Source of the DNA: Selaginella tamariscina
Lineage: Eukaryota; Streptophyta; Lycopodiopsida; Selaginellales; Selaginellaceae
Direction: 5' to 3'
Assembly (NCBI GenBank): GCA_003024785.1
Contig: PUQB01000005.1
Coordinates: forward strand, 601,217-665,216
Length of the DNA: 64,000 nt
Part shown: one piece after another, positions 1-10,906 of the stretch
Layout of the letters: each line of letters starts with the position of its first letter
How positions within the stretch are numbered: the first letter of the stretch is position 1
The notes under the pieces: model-generated
Told to the model about the DNA's origin: nothing
The model's input: the letters and a program-made list of their open reading frames with translations, nothing else
Databases searched by the model: none
Program-made: the position numbers and the translations under genes

Positions 1-249
1 ACTCTAGGGAGACTTAGGCTAAACCCTAAGTCAACTAGGGTTATCCCTCAAGGGTTTTGGGGCAGACATTCTAGGGAGACTTAGGCTAAACCCTAAGTCT
101 CCTGTCCACTTGGGCATTAGAGTCTAACCCTAGGGGTCGTTGGGGTTGTTCTGGGAAACTTAGCGTTGCTCACACAGGGTGATGACGCCAAATGGCCACC
201 TGGCGCCACGTGTTGCCACGTGTTGGCCCTTTGGGTTAAAACTCTGACA
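1..249 (+). repeat. 5' LTR, right end only
   Basis: The sequence matches the last 250 bases of the LTR at 3969-5774 and ends in the same CTCTGACA. It is followed after two bases by the primer binding site, which identifies it as the 5' LTR. It includes part of the 68-bp tandem unit seen in the 3' copy. Confidence 0.9.
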
Positions 250-251
250 AT

Positions 252-264
252 TGGTATCGGAGCC
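252..264 (+). other. Primer binding site (tRNA-iMet type)
   Basis: TGGTATCGGAGCC lies two bases after the LTR end. It differs from the common plant initiator-methionine primer site TGGTATCAGAGCC at one position. The same site is found in the copies at 20738-20749 (minus strand) and 62578-62590 (as TGGTACCGGAGCC). Confidence 0.85.
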
Positions 265-3200
265 TATTCTCTACGGTCAGTAGGACTACCTAAAGTGTAG
301 TGTATTTTAGGGTTTAGTTAGTTCTAAATTTTGAAATACTCTATCACTTTCGGCTAATGTCTGAATTCTGCGTGGAGAGTTGGTCCTGAGATCTATAACT
401 CTTCAGAGTACACCTACTTCATAAGTGGGTGTGGGTTATGGACTTAGAAGGTAGCACTTGGAAGTCAGCTTCCAAGTTGTATGCCAGGTTATTTTACCTT
501 AAGGTTGTCCAGGTTACTTTACCATATGTTTCCACAAGACGTGGCGTGTTAGTTTGTTCTGGCTTACAAACTAAGTCTTGGAAGTGGATCATGTGATATG
601 CTAAGCTTACCCATTATTGAAAATTTTTCTTTTTCTTTAAGGTGTTTGAATTTGGGATAACACATGATTTGGAAACAGATAGTGTCCTTTGAGTCTTGGC
701 TCATGTCAAGATTCAATATCGGATCCAACTGTAGTGTTCAAACGGGGAAAGACTTATGTTCAGAAATGCATCTTTGACTTCGGGAGAAGGGGCATATTGA
801 AACATAAGAATGAACACTACATTTTGACATAGAAGTGTTAAAAGCTCTCATTATAGTACACGTTTTCCAGAGTGTAACTCCAGAAGCAGACTATGGTGAT
901 GAACTTATGATACAATGGAATGTCGGATATTGACATATGATAAATATGTTAAGCAATGGGTTTGAAGATCCAATGTAGTCAAAGTATTGTCTGATGTTCG
1001 CAATATTTTGATGATGCTAGCTGCAAGTAACATTAGGTGGAATAGTTTACTAAGTTCAAGTCACCTAATTTGGACAAGTATAACTTGAAACCTTAGTTAG
1101 TTGTAAGCGCACTCTGTATTCAAGTTAGCTAGCTCGACTAACTTGATTATGAAGTTATCTCATATGGGATCATGAGAGAGACTTCGGATAATAGCTTGAG
1201 GATTTCGGTTTCTTATCGATATAGTTTTGGGATAGATGGCATGATCTATCAGAAAGAGTAATGTTGGAAACATACGTTTACATTTTCAGTTTACTGAGTA
1301 ATGAAGGACTTGCATAGTGAAGGCGTTCGGCGCACACTTGTGCATTTTTCATTGTTAACTCTTTAATCTTGAAATCTGTAACATTGTTTGCAATGTGGGA
1401 TAAGCTCTTGAACAAGGGTGATTCCTTGGTTAATAAGAGCATGATTTGGGATTCTTCACTTTGTTTATCGCTAAGTAAGGAAACTTGCTAAGTTTGATAA
1501 CTTATGTTGAGAATTACCAATGAGCTAGTAATAGTCGAATTTCCATTGGAGGTTTAAGTGCATGTACCTCCTCATAGAGTCGGTGTTCGATGAGAATTGA
1601 AAGTTGATATTGATTTTCAATATCAATTTCATTTTAGAGTCGAATACGATTATTCAAAAGGGTTTCTTGACTCTGCATCATGGTCACAAATGTGGGCACT
1701 TAAAGAACAAATAAAGTATGTATCTTCAATCTTTCAGAATATTGAAAAAGAACTATTCTTGACTCAAGGTTTGATTGTATTCCTTGGGTTAGTTTTGTTC
1801 TATCTCAAGGTTTGATGGTGTTCCTTGAGTTGGTTCAATATTCTTGTAAGTATGATATTGTGTAGCGGGATTAGCTCAAGAAGATGGTGTCCCTTCTTGA
1901 TGATTGTAGTTCAAGGTTCCTAACGTCTCCAATATCCGTTCGAAAATAGGTTTCCTATCACCTCATCTTGAGATATATACTTAAACTTTGAAAGTATTTG
2001 ACAATCTTTTAAGATTGATTATAAATGACTTGTCAAAGTATATATATCTCTTTAATATTGAGTTTGGAGCGCTCAATATCAAACTTGGTTATGATCACAT
2101 GAGGTGGCCAATCATATAATAAAACTCAAGCATTTGAGTTGACACTTTGGTAAGGCACTACCTTAGTGTTATAACTTGAAACGTGTTTTCAAGTTAGTTG
2201 AGAAATGAGACATTTCTCAATACATTGCTTGAGGGGCAATGTACACTTTCTGGATTGCTAGGTGTCTAGAGTGAATAATGTATCTTAGTTCAATGTACTG
2301 AACTAGATATTTTATTCATGTTTGGGGAGATCTATTGAAATATAAGGTATGACTAAAACATGAAGTTGATCTAACACTTCAGTGTTATGATAACATTTAT
2401 GTGGAGGTTTATATCTTACTAAATCAATTAGATGAACCAGACACTAGTTCATGATTCCTCTTAGTCTCTGAACAAAGTTCCTCGAAACTGTCGTAACATT
2501 ATATTTCCGTCTCAAAATTGAAGTTCGGTTCATGTAAACTAAGACCATATCTATAATGTAGTTGTAGCATTTCGATAAATTGATATGATTGTAAGTTTAT
2601 ATCCACTAGTATAACAACTAGTTGATAAGCTTAGGATTTGAACGTTAAAACGATCATTATCCATTCGAGAGTATCAATATCGAAATTGACTATTTATAGA
2701 ATAAGGATTAGTTTTAAAAGATGTTTATCAAAAACACTAGTTGTTTCAATTAGTGAAATGCTATACTTCGGTATAGTGTTGAAAAACATTTACGAAATAA
2801 GTTTAAGAGTTGGAAATAAATATAATGTTACGGAGGCGTACAGTATTACGAGTTCAGGGAGACTCTTATCGTGAAAACTAAGTTTTAAAATTCCGTATTT
2901 TGAACTTAGTACGATAAGGAGTTAGGAATTATTGAATGCACCTAGTATGTTGTGCTCTTTGGAGAATGAGTACAATGAGGGTACTAATTAAGACAAAGAT
3001 TGTTATTGAGGCATTAGAGATGGGTTGAATTTCCTGGTTTCCACATTGATTTATAAGAAAGGTATGTTAGCTTATCTGGTCCCTGAACTGGTCGGTGTTA
3101 AAAGAGTACAAAGTTATTGTGAAAGATGAATGGTAGTGCTATCACACTTGGTTGCAAATTTGACTGAATTTGATTCCTATCGGGAATAAATTTATGTTAA

Positions 3201-3953
3201 TAACACACCAAGTGGATGGCATTGGTAGGTTGGCAAGACCTTGTTGTATACATGTGTACAGCCATGCGCCTCTGATCGCCTCTGGCCAGATTGACATGTT
3301 TACAAAGAACAGGGTTTTACAACTTGTACTCTTGTATCGGAAAAGAGCTTGATTCCGATAAAAGTCTCATACTTAGTCTGGCGTAACTATATACTAACGA
3401 GAGGTATAGTAGCAGACCCTTATGAAAAGGGGTAATGAGAAACACCGAGGGATGCAGAGATGTAAGCTATAATATCGTAACATGTGGGACCATTGGAAAA
3501 TCAAAGAAATGCGAAGGTGTTTGGTCAAGCATTTGAGAAGTGCTTGTTGTGTAGATGACAGAGGTCGTCAACAGCATTTAATATAAAGGAATAAAGCAAG
3601 TCTTTATTTCTTATTAACCAAGGGGCCGGCAACAACACTAACTAGAGGCCTCCAATATAAATTCTAGTTAAGTAAAGAAATTAACCAGTGTTGTGTGCGT
3701 CGGGTGACAGACTTTGCAGACGTGCAAAAGGTCTCCAAGTGACTTCATGTCGCAGGTGGTGCCTCCGGCAGCTGGGTTTACGACTCAGTGAACGACGGTT
3801 CTGAAGTACTTGGTTTCGCGTAATGCAAGGGGGGTAATAAAAATTATGTGAACTTTTGGCTGACTCCGCATAGAGTGATATGTTAGTTTTGGTTAGTTTT
3901 CTCTAACATTATCTAGTCTTGGAGTTGGACGTCAACGAGGACGTTGACATTTT
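265..3953 (+). other. Non-coding internal region of LARD copy A
   Basis: This region is AT-rich, has many stops in all frames, and is shared with the internal parts of the copies at 14274-20737 (minus) and 62591-64000 (plus). The longest frames are below 80 codons and show no retroelement motif. Near 3570-3590 it resembles the last codons and stop of the chromovirus frame that ends at 54537, so part of the 3' untranslated region and the very end of an ancestral pol frame appear to survive. From there to the 3' LTR the two elements stay alignable. Confidence 0.65.
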
Positions 3954-3968
3954 CAAAGGCGGGGAGTG
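3954..3968 (+). other. Polypurine tract
   Basis: A purine-rich stretch containing AAAGGCGGGGAG sits directly before the 3' LTR start TGTCATAG, the normal place for plus-strand priming. The reverse complement lies at 14274-14290 next to the minus-strand LTR. Confidence 0.75.
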
Positions 3969-3969
3969 T

Positions 3970-3989
3970 GTCATAGTTTTTACTATGAC
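3970..3989 (+). other. Perfect hairpin at the LTR tip
   Basis: GTCATAG, six bases of loop, then CTATGAC. The same structure lies at the tips of the LTR copies at 60775, 15660 (minus) and, with changes, 9199, 20244 and 54923. It could be an integrase recognition feature, but that is inference. Confidence 0.7.
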
Positions 3990-4384
3990 TCCTCTTTTAC
4001 TTTGGACGTAGACTGTTGTTACCTACTGGATTATGTGACGAACCCTAGATGTAGAAGAAACAGGCCCGCATAGTGCACTTGGGTATCTAGTGATGGTCCG
4101 GCCGGGTGTCGTTAGGTATTTGCAAGAAACTCTAGGCGAAGCTAGCACTTCCATTTAGAAAACTCTCCCCCGTTTTGACGTTCCAGGTTAGGGGTTTTCG
4201 CAAAGTATAGCTTGTCAAAATAAGGGTTAGGGACACCCCTAGGGTTGACCTAACCCTAGGGTTGCCCTAACCCCACGTCCTAAACCCCCCCCCTAGGGGT
4301 TAGGTTTAGGATTAGGATTGGACAACTCATTTTCTCTAAGGGCTAGCATTTCAGTGCCAGCCCACTTACTCATATAGGAAAACA

Positions 4385-4413
4385 GGGGGGGGGGGCTCCG
4401 TCACATAAATAAG
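4385..4413 (+). promoter_or_regulatory. LTR core promoter candidate: G-run and TATA-like box
   Basis: Eleven Gs are followed by CTCCGTCACATAAATAAGG. The TATA-like ATAAATAAG is preserved in nearly all LTR copies in the window, including the decayed one near 31570 and the minus-strand copies. The G-run, 7-11 long, varies in length from copy to copy. Confidence 0.45.
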
Positions 4414-5477
4414 GTAGAGTATACGTAGGAGAGCTCCTGGGTTCATGAATGAGTTCGTTGCTCTTCTGCCGGTGCAAGCTTCAGCTTGTGTCGTTAAGGT
4501 ACAACCCTCTGTTGTGCCGCCCTAACTTCCAGATGCCAGGGGTACGTCCCACCTTCGGGGTAGCTTACCCTTAACGTTGGCGAATCCATGCCTGGGAGGT
4601 CTTGTCGGGATGCACGTTCCAAGAGGCAGAGGTTGAGGCTTGTCTCCAGCCTCCTCCTCCACGTCAAGCTAGGTGTAGCACTCACGGCCAAGCAAGGCAC
4701 ATCTGTCCTTGTCCAACTGTGGGCGTGGGATCTTGTTTGACAGGTTCACGTTACCTGGTTCCTGAGGGTTCATTGAGGGGTTCTAGAGTTGGCATTTAGG
4801 AACCACGTTTGTGGTACTTGGTGCAACTCTTGAATCTAAGGGCTATGGCATGATAGCCCACATCGGAAGGCAGTGTCACATGGGATGTGACACTGGGCTA
4901 AACGTCACATGGTACAACGCCGAGGCACGCCCTTTGGGGTTATGTCATGGGCTTGTCGCCAAGGGGTTGGATACTCTAGCAAACAGGCATGCTTGTGCTT
5001 GCACTAGGGTGCTAAGCCTTGGGCATCCGCTCAAGGGAGGTTAGGTCTCGTAACTAGGTGTGCTTTGGCACACTTGGCTAGGGGAGTGTTCTCCTTGGAA
5101 TCCAGGGTTGAACAACCTAAGCTCATTAGCAGAAGCCCTTTCGTAAGGCACTCGCAAGGTCATGTGCTTAGGGTTATCCCAAACCTAGCCTTAGGGAGTT
5201 TGCTTAGCAGAACACTCGTGTCCGCCTACGGCGCACACTCGTGTCCTCACTAAGTACTAGCCCTAGGTCTAGGGTATAACTTGGCCACTCAAACCCTTAG
5301 GGGTTAGTCGTGGTTCAGGGTACCCCTTGTCGCCCTAAAGGGGTTGTACTCCCGGATGAGGGTGATTCCTTAAGGGGTAAGTGATGATGCCTTAGTTCTG
5401 TCTAGGGGTATGTGTGGAACACACGTCTCCTTGATGGGGGTTAGGGCATGAGCCTGTCTAGGTCTTCTAGGGCAAGA

Positions 5478-5613
5478 CCCTAAGTCAACTAGGGTTATCC
5501 CTCAAGGGTTTTGGGGGTAGACACTCTAGGGAGACTTAGGCTAAACCCTAAGTCAACTAGGGTTATCCCTCAAGGGTTCTGGGGGCAGACATTCTAGGGA
5601 GACTTAGGCTAAA
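5478..5613 (+). repeat. 68-bp tandem duplication in the LTR
   Basis: Two units beginning CCCTAAGTCAACTAGGG at 5478 and 5546, with a third partial unit starting at 5614, so the period is 68 bases. The same duplication is visible at 62280-62420 and, in reverse, at 18610-18775. Copy number differs between LTRs. Confidence 0.8.
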
Positions 5614-5774
5614 CCCTAAGTCTCCTGTCCACTTGGGCATTAGAGTCTAACCCTAGGGGTCGTTGGGGTTGTTCTGGGAAACTTAGCGTTGCTCAACACA
5701 GGGTGATGACGCCAAATGGCCACCTGGCGGCCACGTGTTGCCACGTGTTGGCCCTTTGGGTTAAAACTCTGACA

Positions 5775-6519
5775 TTCATAGTCATACACATGCATTGCTA
5801 TAGCCAAACTCGTAGACATGCTTCATTTACTTTTTTCCCATTTATAAGTGATGCTCATAAATACTATGTTAAGAAATCTTTCATGAAATGATATTTTTGT
5901 GCAACCACGACATACTTCATGTGGGCTCCACTCCTCCATACTCGAGTTTGGTTTTACAACCACATTATACCTTGCAAAGAAGATTACTTCTCTTATTGTC
6001 TCAAATTCGTCCAAAAATGTGCAAAAATCTCCTCAAGGACTTTGTTGATACATGAGCTTTTACCCCATTTACCACACATGACCATTCTCCAAAACATGCT
6101 TCTAATAAGCCTTTCTTGAAACATTAGACTTGGAACATGAATACATTTAGAAAGCATAGAACAAGGAGCATAATTACATCATCTTTTCTTTGTTGTGGCA
6201 TGGTGTTTACATCAGTCATAATGCCCAAAGGAGGCTTTTGTAGTTCATCATTCGCTACATCCTTTCTTTCATGTTCTTCAACATCTTTCATGTGGAGTCT
6301 ATCTGTCCAGGCTTATATCTATCTCAGTAGGTCGAGATTCTTAATACTTGGGACTTGAAGTTTTTTGTCCATGTTGAGTTAGAACATTCATCCACTCATC
6401 TCTCTTTAACGTCAATGCACGAACAACACCCTTGTGTCTTTCAATAACCAGATTCACAATTTGAGCATTGTTTATGCCCTTGTTTAAATGTGAGCATTGT
6501 TCATGCCCTTGTTTAAATG
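5775..6519. other. Unassigned sequence without a recognisable gene
   Basis: This lies between a complete LTR and a decayed LTR fragment. Frames of 60-73 codons occur on both strands and none carries a motif I know. The minus strand from about 6130 to 5823 has protein-like composition but several stops, so it may be an old coding fragment. Two nearly identical copies of a roughly 28-base motif containing GAGCATTGTTCATGCCCTTG lie at about 6463-6520. Confidence 0.4.
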
Positions 6520-7530
6520 TGAGCATGGGATCTTGGTAGACATGTTCTCATTACTATGTTCTTTAAGAACTCACATAGAAGGGTTTTAGGGTTGACATCT
6601 ATGAGTTACGTTTGTGGCACTAACTATAGTTCTTGAGTATAAAGGTTATAGTGAGATAGCCTACATCTTAGTAAATAGTATCATGACACTAAACTAGATA
6701 ATATGCAGAGCTTTGCCTAAGGAATGGGTGTGTCACATGTTCAATGTTGAGGGTTGGATACTTAGCTAGCACTTTGCTTGTATTAGGTAAGCCTTGGGCA
6801 TAGCTCAGGTTTCATAATTTGAGTGTGTTAGTAAGTACACTTGAGTGGTGTGTGAATATATATCCATGGATTAAACAACCTAAACTCATTAGTAAGAGCT
6901 TTTTTGTAAAGCACACATGTGGTTGCATGGTTAATGATTAACTATTTTGACATAGACAATGGTTTAAACCATCATATAAACCATGATGATTTAGATTAAT
7001 AAATTTTAAATCAATTTATATAATGGTCTAAAATAATTTTAATTAAATCAAATATACAAGTTTAATTTATATTCTTTAATTTTTATAAATACATTTTCAA
7101 TTTATTCATTATATAAAATATTAATATATATCATTTTTATTAAATTTAGGTTTACTATTTATGAATAATAAAAATTAATCCTTAGGGTTGTCCAAGTTTG
7201 TTGAATAAATACTTTTGTCTGGTTATGGCACTTAATTATGTTGCTACTAAGTACTAACCCTAATAACTTGACCTCACTTAAGTATGTGCAAAATATGTCT
7301 CCTTGGTGAAGGACACGAGCTTATCTAAGTTTCTTAAGACATGATCTTAAACTCTATCCTTTAAGGTTAGTGGATAATCATTTTGGAGACTTAATGTAGA
7401 ATTTTAAGTTTTGTGCCTATTTGGGCATCTGAATCAAACTCTCAAGATTATCTTAAAAGACTTAGTTAAAACTTTAACATAGGTGCTATAGATATAATGT
7501 AACATTGATTAAGTCCACCATTATGTTGGA
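6520..7530 (+). repeat. Decayed LARD-family LTR split by an AT-rich insert
   Basis: Scattered similarity to the good LTRs is visible at 6520-6940 (for example the phrase before AACAACCTAAACTCATTAG) and again at 7175-7530. The middle, about 6950-7175, is very AT-rich, has no LTR counterpart, and starts with an imperfect inverted repeat around GGTTTAAACC. It is probably a small inserted element. Confidence 0.5.
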
Positions 7531-8329
7531 TTATGTAGGCCGTTATGATGTTGTGGCAAGCATGATGGCAATAAGGGAGTAGCCACAAGGGATGTAGCCA
7601 AAGCTATTCTTTTTATGGGCAGTAAGGAAGAAGTGCCAACATGGACGTATATGCTCTCCGAATGTTGCTGAATAGAATTATTTAGGTATTTGGAGGACCC
7701 TCAAAGTCTTTATGGGTAGCTATTGAAAATAATGAGATCATGGATTAGGTTATTTTGTGAAGGCTCAATGGGATGTCTATGTATATACTGAAGATGAAGG
7801 GATGACGTTTTATGATTGAAAAGTTTTTCTTTTGAAAGGTGGTGTTATATAGTTGTGGTACAATTTCTATAGATTGTAGGTTTATGTCAAAGATGCAAGC
7901 TCTTTGGTGTTTAAGCAAATGCTACAAGATTTAAAGCCATGAAAGCATCACAAGCAAGAGCTATTCACATCCTTGGTGTCCCATACAATGTTTGTCATAT
8001 TTTGACTTATAACTTCAATGCACGTTGTAATTAAAATGGGTATGATACATGAAAATAGGAATATAAATAATTGCTAATTAATACTTAAATTTTAATTATT
8101 AATTAATTATTAATTAATATGTAATTAAGCCTTAAATATTAATTAATTAATAAATTAATCATTCAATAACCTTACTTAGTAAGGAATATTCCTAAAATAT
8201 CTTAGAATATTTATATTATTCTTCGTTTTAAAAACAATAATTAAAAATACTATCAAACATAATTACAAATGAAATCATTTTCTTATTAACATGTTAATTT
8301 ATTTATAAATACTTTCTCCCTAACCATAC
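7531..8329. other. Unassigned AT-rich sequence
   Basis: There is no frame worth calling and no similarity to other parts of the window that I can see. Positions 8070-8170 are nearly pure A and T with repeated TTAATTAA-like words. Confidence 0.4.
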
Positions 8330-8604
8330 AGAGAAATCTTTCATTTTATCTAAATCATCATTCTCCTGATTAATTGAATCATTTTGGTTAATATCTTGAT
8401 GTTGTTGCCACCTCCTAACACTCTTACAAATGCAGTTTGGAGTTGCCATCCTTGTTAATACATAAGATGTGATAAGACCAGGTCTGTATAAAGGTTCATC
8501 TAAAAAATAACGTTCCTTAAAATAATATTGTAAAGTGCCCGATTACTATTCTTCATTTTATAAAACTCAAATCACGAGAAGAAAAGCGTCAGAAAATGTT
8601 TAAT

Positions 8605-9198
8605 ATGGTGGATTACTCACAAAAGTTTTCGAGATTCTTTTTTCTGAGGCACATATCCAAGTAGTTCACTAGCTCATTCATGGTATTGGTATCAGAATAT
8701 GGGTTGAAAGTGATTGGATGGATACAAGCAATGTTTTGGTTGAGCATAGCCTTCTGAGGAGAGTTATTTACTACTAAGATATGTGCATTCTTCATTATCC
8801 TTAAATGATTATGAAGCCTAATTAATCTTTCATTCTTGACAAAGTATGGCTCGCTTTCCTTTCTTATATTGTGAAATTCGAGAGTTTATAACATATTTGC
8901 TGGTCAAAAATCCAATCTTTATGAATCACCTCTTCTGCAACACTAATGTTTCTTAAGCAAATTCAACAGTGGTGTCAAATTGTGAATTTGCATGCATGAC
9001 CAAATCCCCACAAGTGCACCCATCTCCTTAAGCTTTTGAAAGAGACGGTCCAACCTGAATGAAAAATGATATAATATCGAAATTTACCATGACAAGGAAT
9101 GAAATCTCCTTGTTTGATTTCTTTTTTTCTATCCTCGGCCCTTTGTCAATGAAGCAGAACACCATTAGCATCCAACAACACAATATGGCCATGGATAA
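8605..9198 (-). pseudogene. FCP1-like HAD phosphatase gene, copy X: C-terminal domain
   Basis: Read on the minus strand from 9198 the segment gives, in shifting frames, VLLDANGVL (motif I region of FCP1/NIF phosphatases, usually D-x-D or D-x-N), then IGIWS-like VGIWSCMQIHNLTPLLN, then at 8613-8795 KNAHILVVNNSPQKAML and a short tail ending in a stop. In the family the later motif is normally DDSP; here both acids are Asn. Stops and frameshifts break the frame between the motifs, and the solo LTR at 9199 separates it from the rest of the gene. FCP1-like enzymes dephosphorylate phosphoserine in proteins such as RNA polymerase II; activity here is doubtful. The family call rests on motif recall only. 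Confidence 0.55.
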
Positions 9199-10906
9199 TA
9201 TCATAGTTTTTACTATGACTCAACCCCTTACTTTGGACGTTGACTGTTGTTACCTACTGTACTATGTTGATGGACCCTTATATAGTAATAACAGGCCCGC
9301 TTAGTGCACTTGGGTATCTGGTGATGGTCTTGCCGGGTGTCATTAGGTATTGCAGAAAACCCACCCCCAATTTTGACATCCCAATTAGGTTGATTGGTTA
9401 ATGTAGATGAGTCGGCATGTTTAGTAGGTTAGGAACACCCTAGGGTTGACCTAACTCTAAGGTTTCCCTAACCCACGCCCTAAAAACCCCCACCCCTTGG
9501 GTAGGGTTTTAGGGTTAGAGTTAGGCTAAGTTAAACACTCTCTCATTAATTTAATAAGGGGCTAACTAATATAATGCCAGCCCACATACACATACAGGAA
9601 AAGAGGGTGGGGGGGGCTCCGTCACATAAATAAGGTAGAGTATGTAGGAGTGAGGGTTCCTCGGTTCATGACTGAGCTTGTTACTCTTCTCCCAGTGCAA
9701 GCTTTAGCTTGTGTCGTCGAGGCACAACCCTTTGTTGTGCCACCATAACTTCCAAACGATAGGGGTACATCCCACCTTCGGGGTAGCTTACCCTTAACGT
9801 TGTGGAATCCATGCCTGGGAAGTCTTGTCGGGATGCACGTTTCAAGAGGCAGAGGTTGAGGCTTGTCTCCAACCTCCTCCACATTAAGCTAGGTGTAGCA
9901 CTCACAACCAAGCAAGGCACATCCGTGTCCTTGTCCAACTGTGGGCGTGGGATCTTGTTTGACAGGTTCACATTGCCTAGTTCCTGAGGGTTTACTGAGG
10001 GTTCTACAATTGGCATTTAGGAGCCACATTTGTGGCACTTGGTGCAACTCTTGAATGTAAGGGCTATGGCATGATAGCCCACATCATGGAAGGCAGTGTC
10101 ACATGGAGATGTGACACTGGCTAGACGTCACATGATACAACGTCCGAGGCACGCTCTTTGGGTTGTGTCATGGGCTTGTCGTCAAGGGTTGGATACTCTA
10201 GCAAACAGACATGCTTGTGCTTGCACTAGGGTGCTAAGCCTTGGGCATTTTTCTAAAGGGAGGTTAGGTCTCGTAACTAGGTATGCTTAGGCACACTTGG
10301 CTAGGGGAGTGTTCTCCTTGGAATCCAAGGGTTGAACAACCTAAGCTTGTTAGCAGAAGCCTTTTCTTGAAACACTCGCAAAGTCATGTACTTAGGATTA
10401 TCCAAACCTAACCTTAGGGACTTTGCTTAGCAAAGCACTCGTGTTTGCCTAAGGTGCATACTCGTGTCCTCACTAAGTATTAGTCGTAGGTCTAGGGTAT
10501 GACTTGGCCACTCAAACCCTTAGGGGTTAGTTGTGGTTTAGGTACCCCTTGTCGCCCTAAGGGTTGTACTCCCGAATGAGAGTGATTCCTCAAGGGGTAA
10601 GTGACAATGCCTTGGCTCTGTCACGAGGTATGTGTGAGACACATTTCCTTTGTGGGGTTAGGGCATGAGCCTGCCTAGGTCTACTGGGACAGGATCCTAA
10701 AAGTCTACTCGGGTTATCCTCTAGGGTTCATGGGATGGTCATTCTAGGGGACTTAGGGTAGGACTCTAAGTCTTTTGGACCTCTGAGTCAGACTCTTAAG
10801 GTTATCTTGGAAGACTTAACGTTGCTCACACAGGGTGATGACGTCGAATGGCCACTTGGCAGCCATGTGTTGCCACATGTTGGCCCTTCGGGTTAAAACT
10901 CTGATA
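9199..10906 (+). repeat. Solo LTR of the LARD family
   Basis: This is a 1708-bp LTR, TATCATAG...CTCTGATA, without PBS or polypurine tract beside it. It is flanked by GATAA (9194-9198) and GGTAA (10907-10911), a 5-bp target duplication with one change. The duplicate gene copy at 25750-25754 has the uninterrupted GGTAA, which shows the empty site. Loss of the internal part by LTR-LTR recombination is the usual explanation. Confidence 0.88.

Larger units (their letters stand above)
1..5774 (+). mobile_element. LARD-like non-autonomous LTR retrotransposon, copy A
   Basis: The element reads LTR end (1-249), primer binding site (252-264), about 3.7 kb of internal sequence, polypurine tract and complete 3' LTR. 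The internal part has no open frame above about 80 codons and no gag or pol motif, so it must have moved using enzymes of another element. Long LTRs plus a long non-coding middle match the LARD class. The 5' LTR end and the matching end of the 3' LTR differ only by a few small changes, so this copy is young. The left part of the 5' LTR lies outside the window, so the target duplication cannot be checked. Confidence 0.85.
3969..5774 (+). repeat. 3' LTR of LARD copy A
   Basis: It is 1806 bp long, starts TGTCATAG and ends CTCTGACA, with TG...CA termini. It is closely similar to the LTR at 60775-62575 over its whole length. It contains a tip hairpin, a G-run with a TATA-like box, and a 68-bp tandem duplication near the 3' end. 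Short frames inside it (for example at 4811-5044) recur in other LTR copies only because the DNA is repeated and show no family resemblance. Confidence 0.9.

Noticed and set aside
9622-10016. Frames of 86 and 111 codons in a solo LTR; similar frames at 4602-4799, 13616-14017, 19436-19639, 21615-21902 and 61294-61572
   Set aside because: They recur because the LTR recurs, are broken differently in each copy and sit over the LTR promoter region; no family resemblance.
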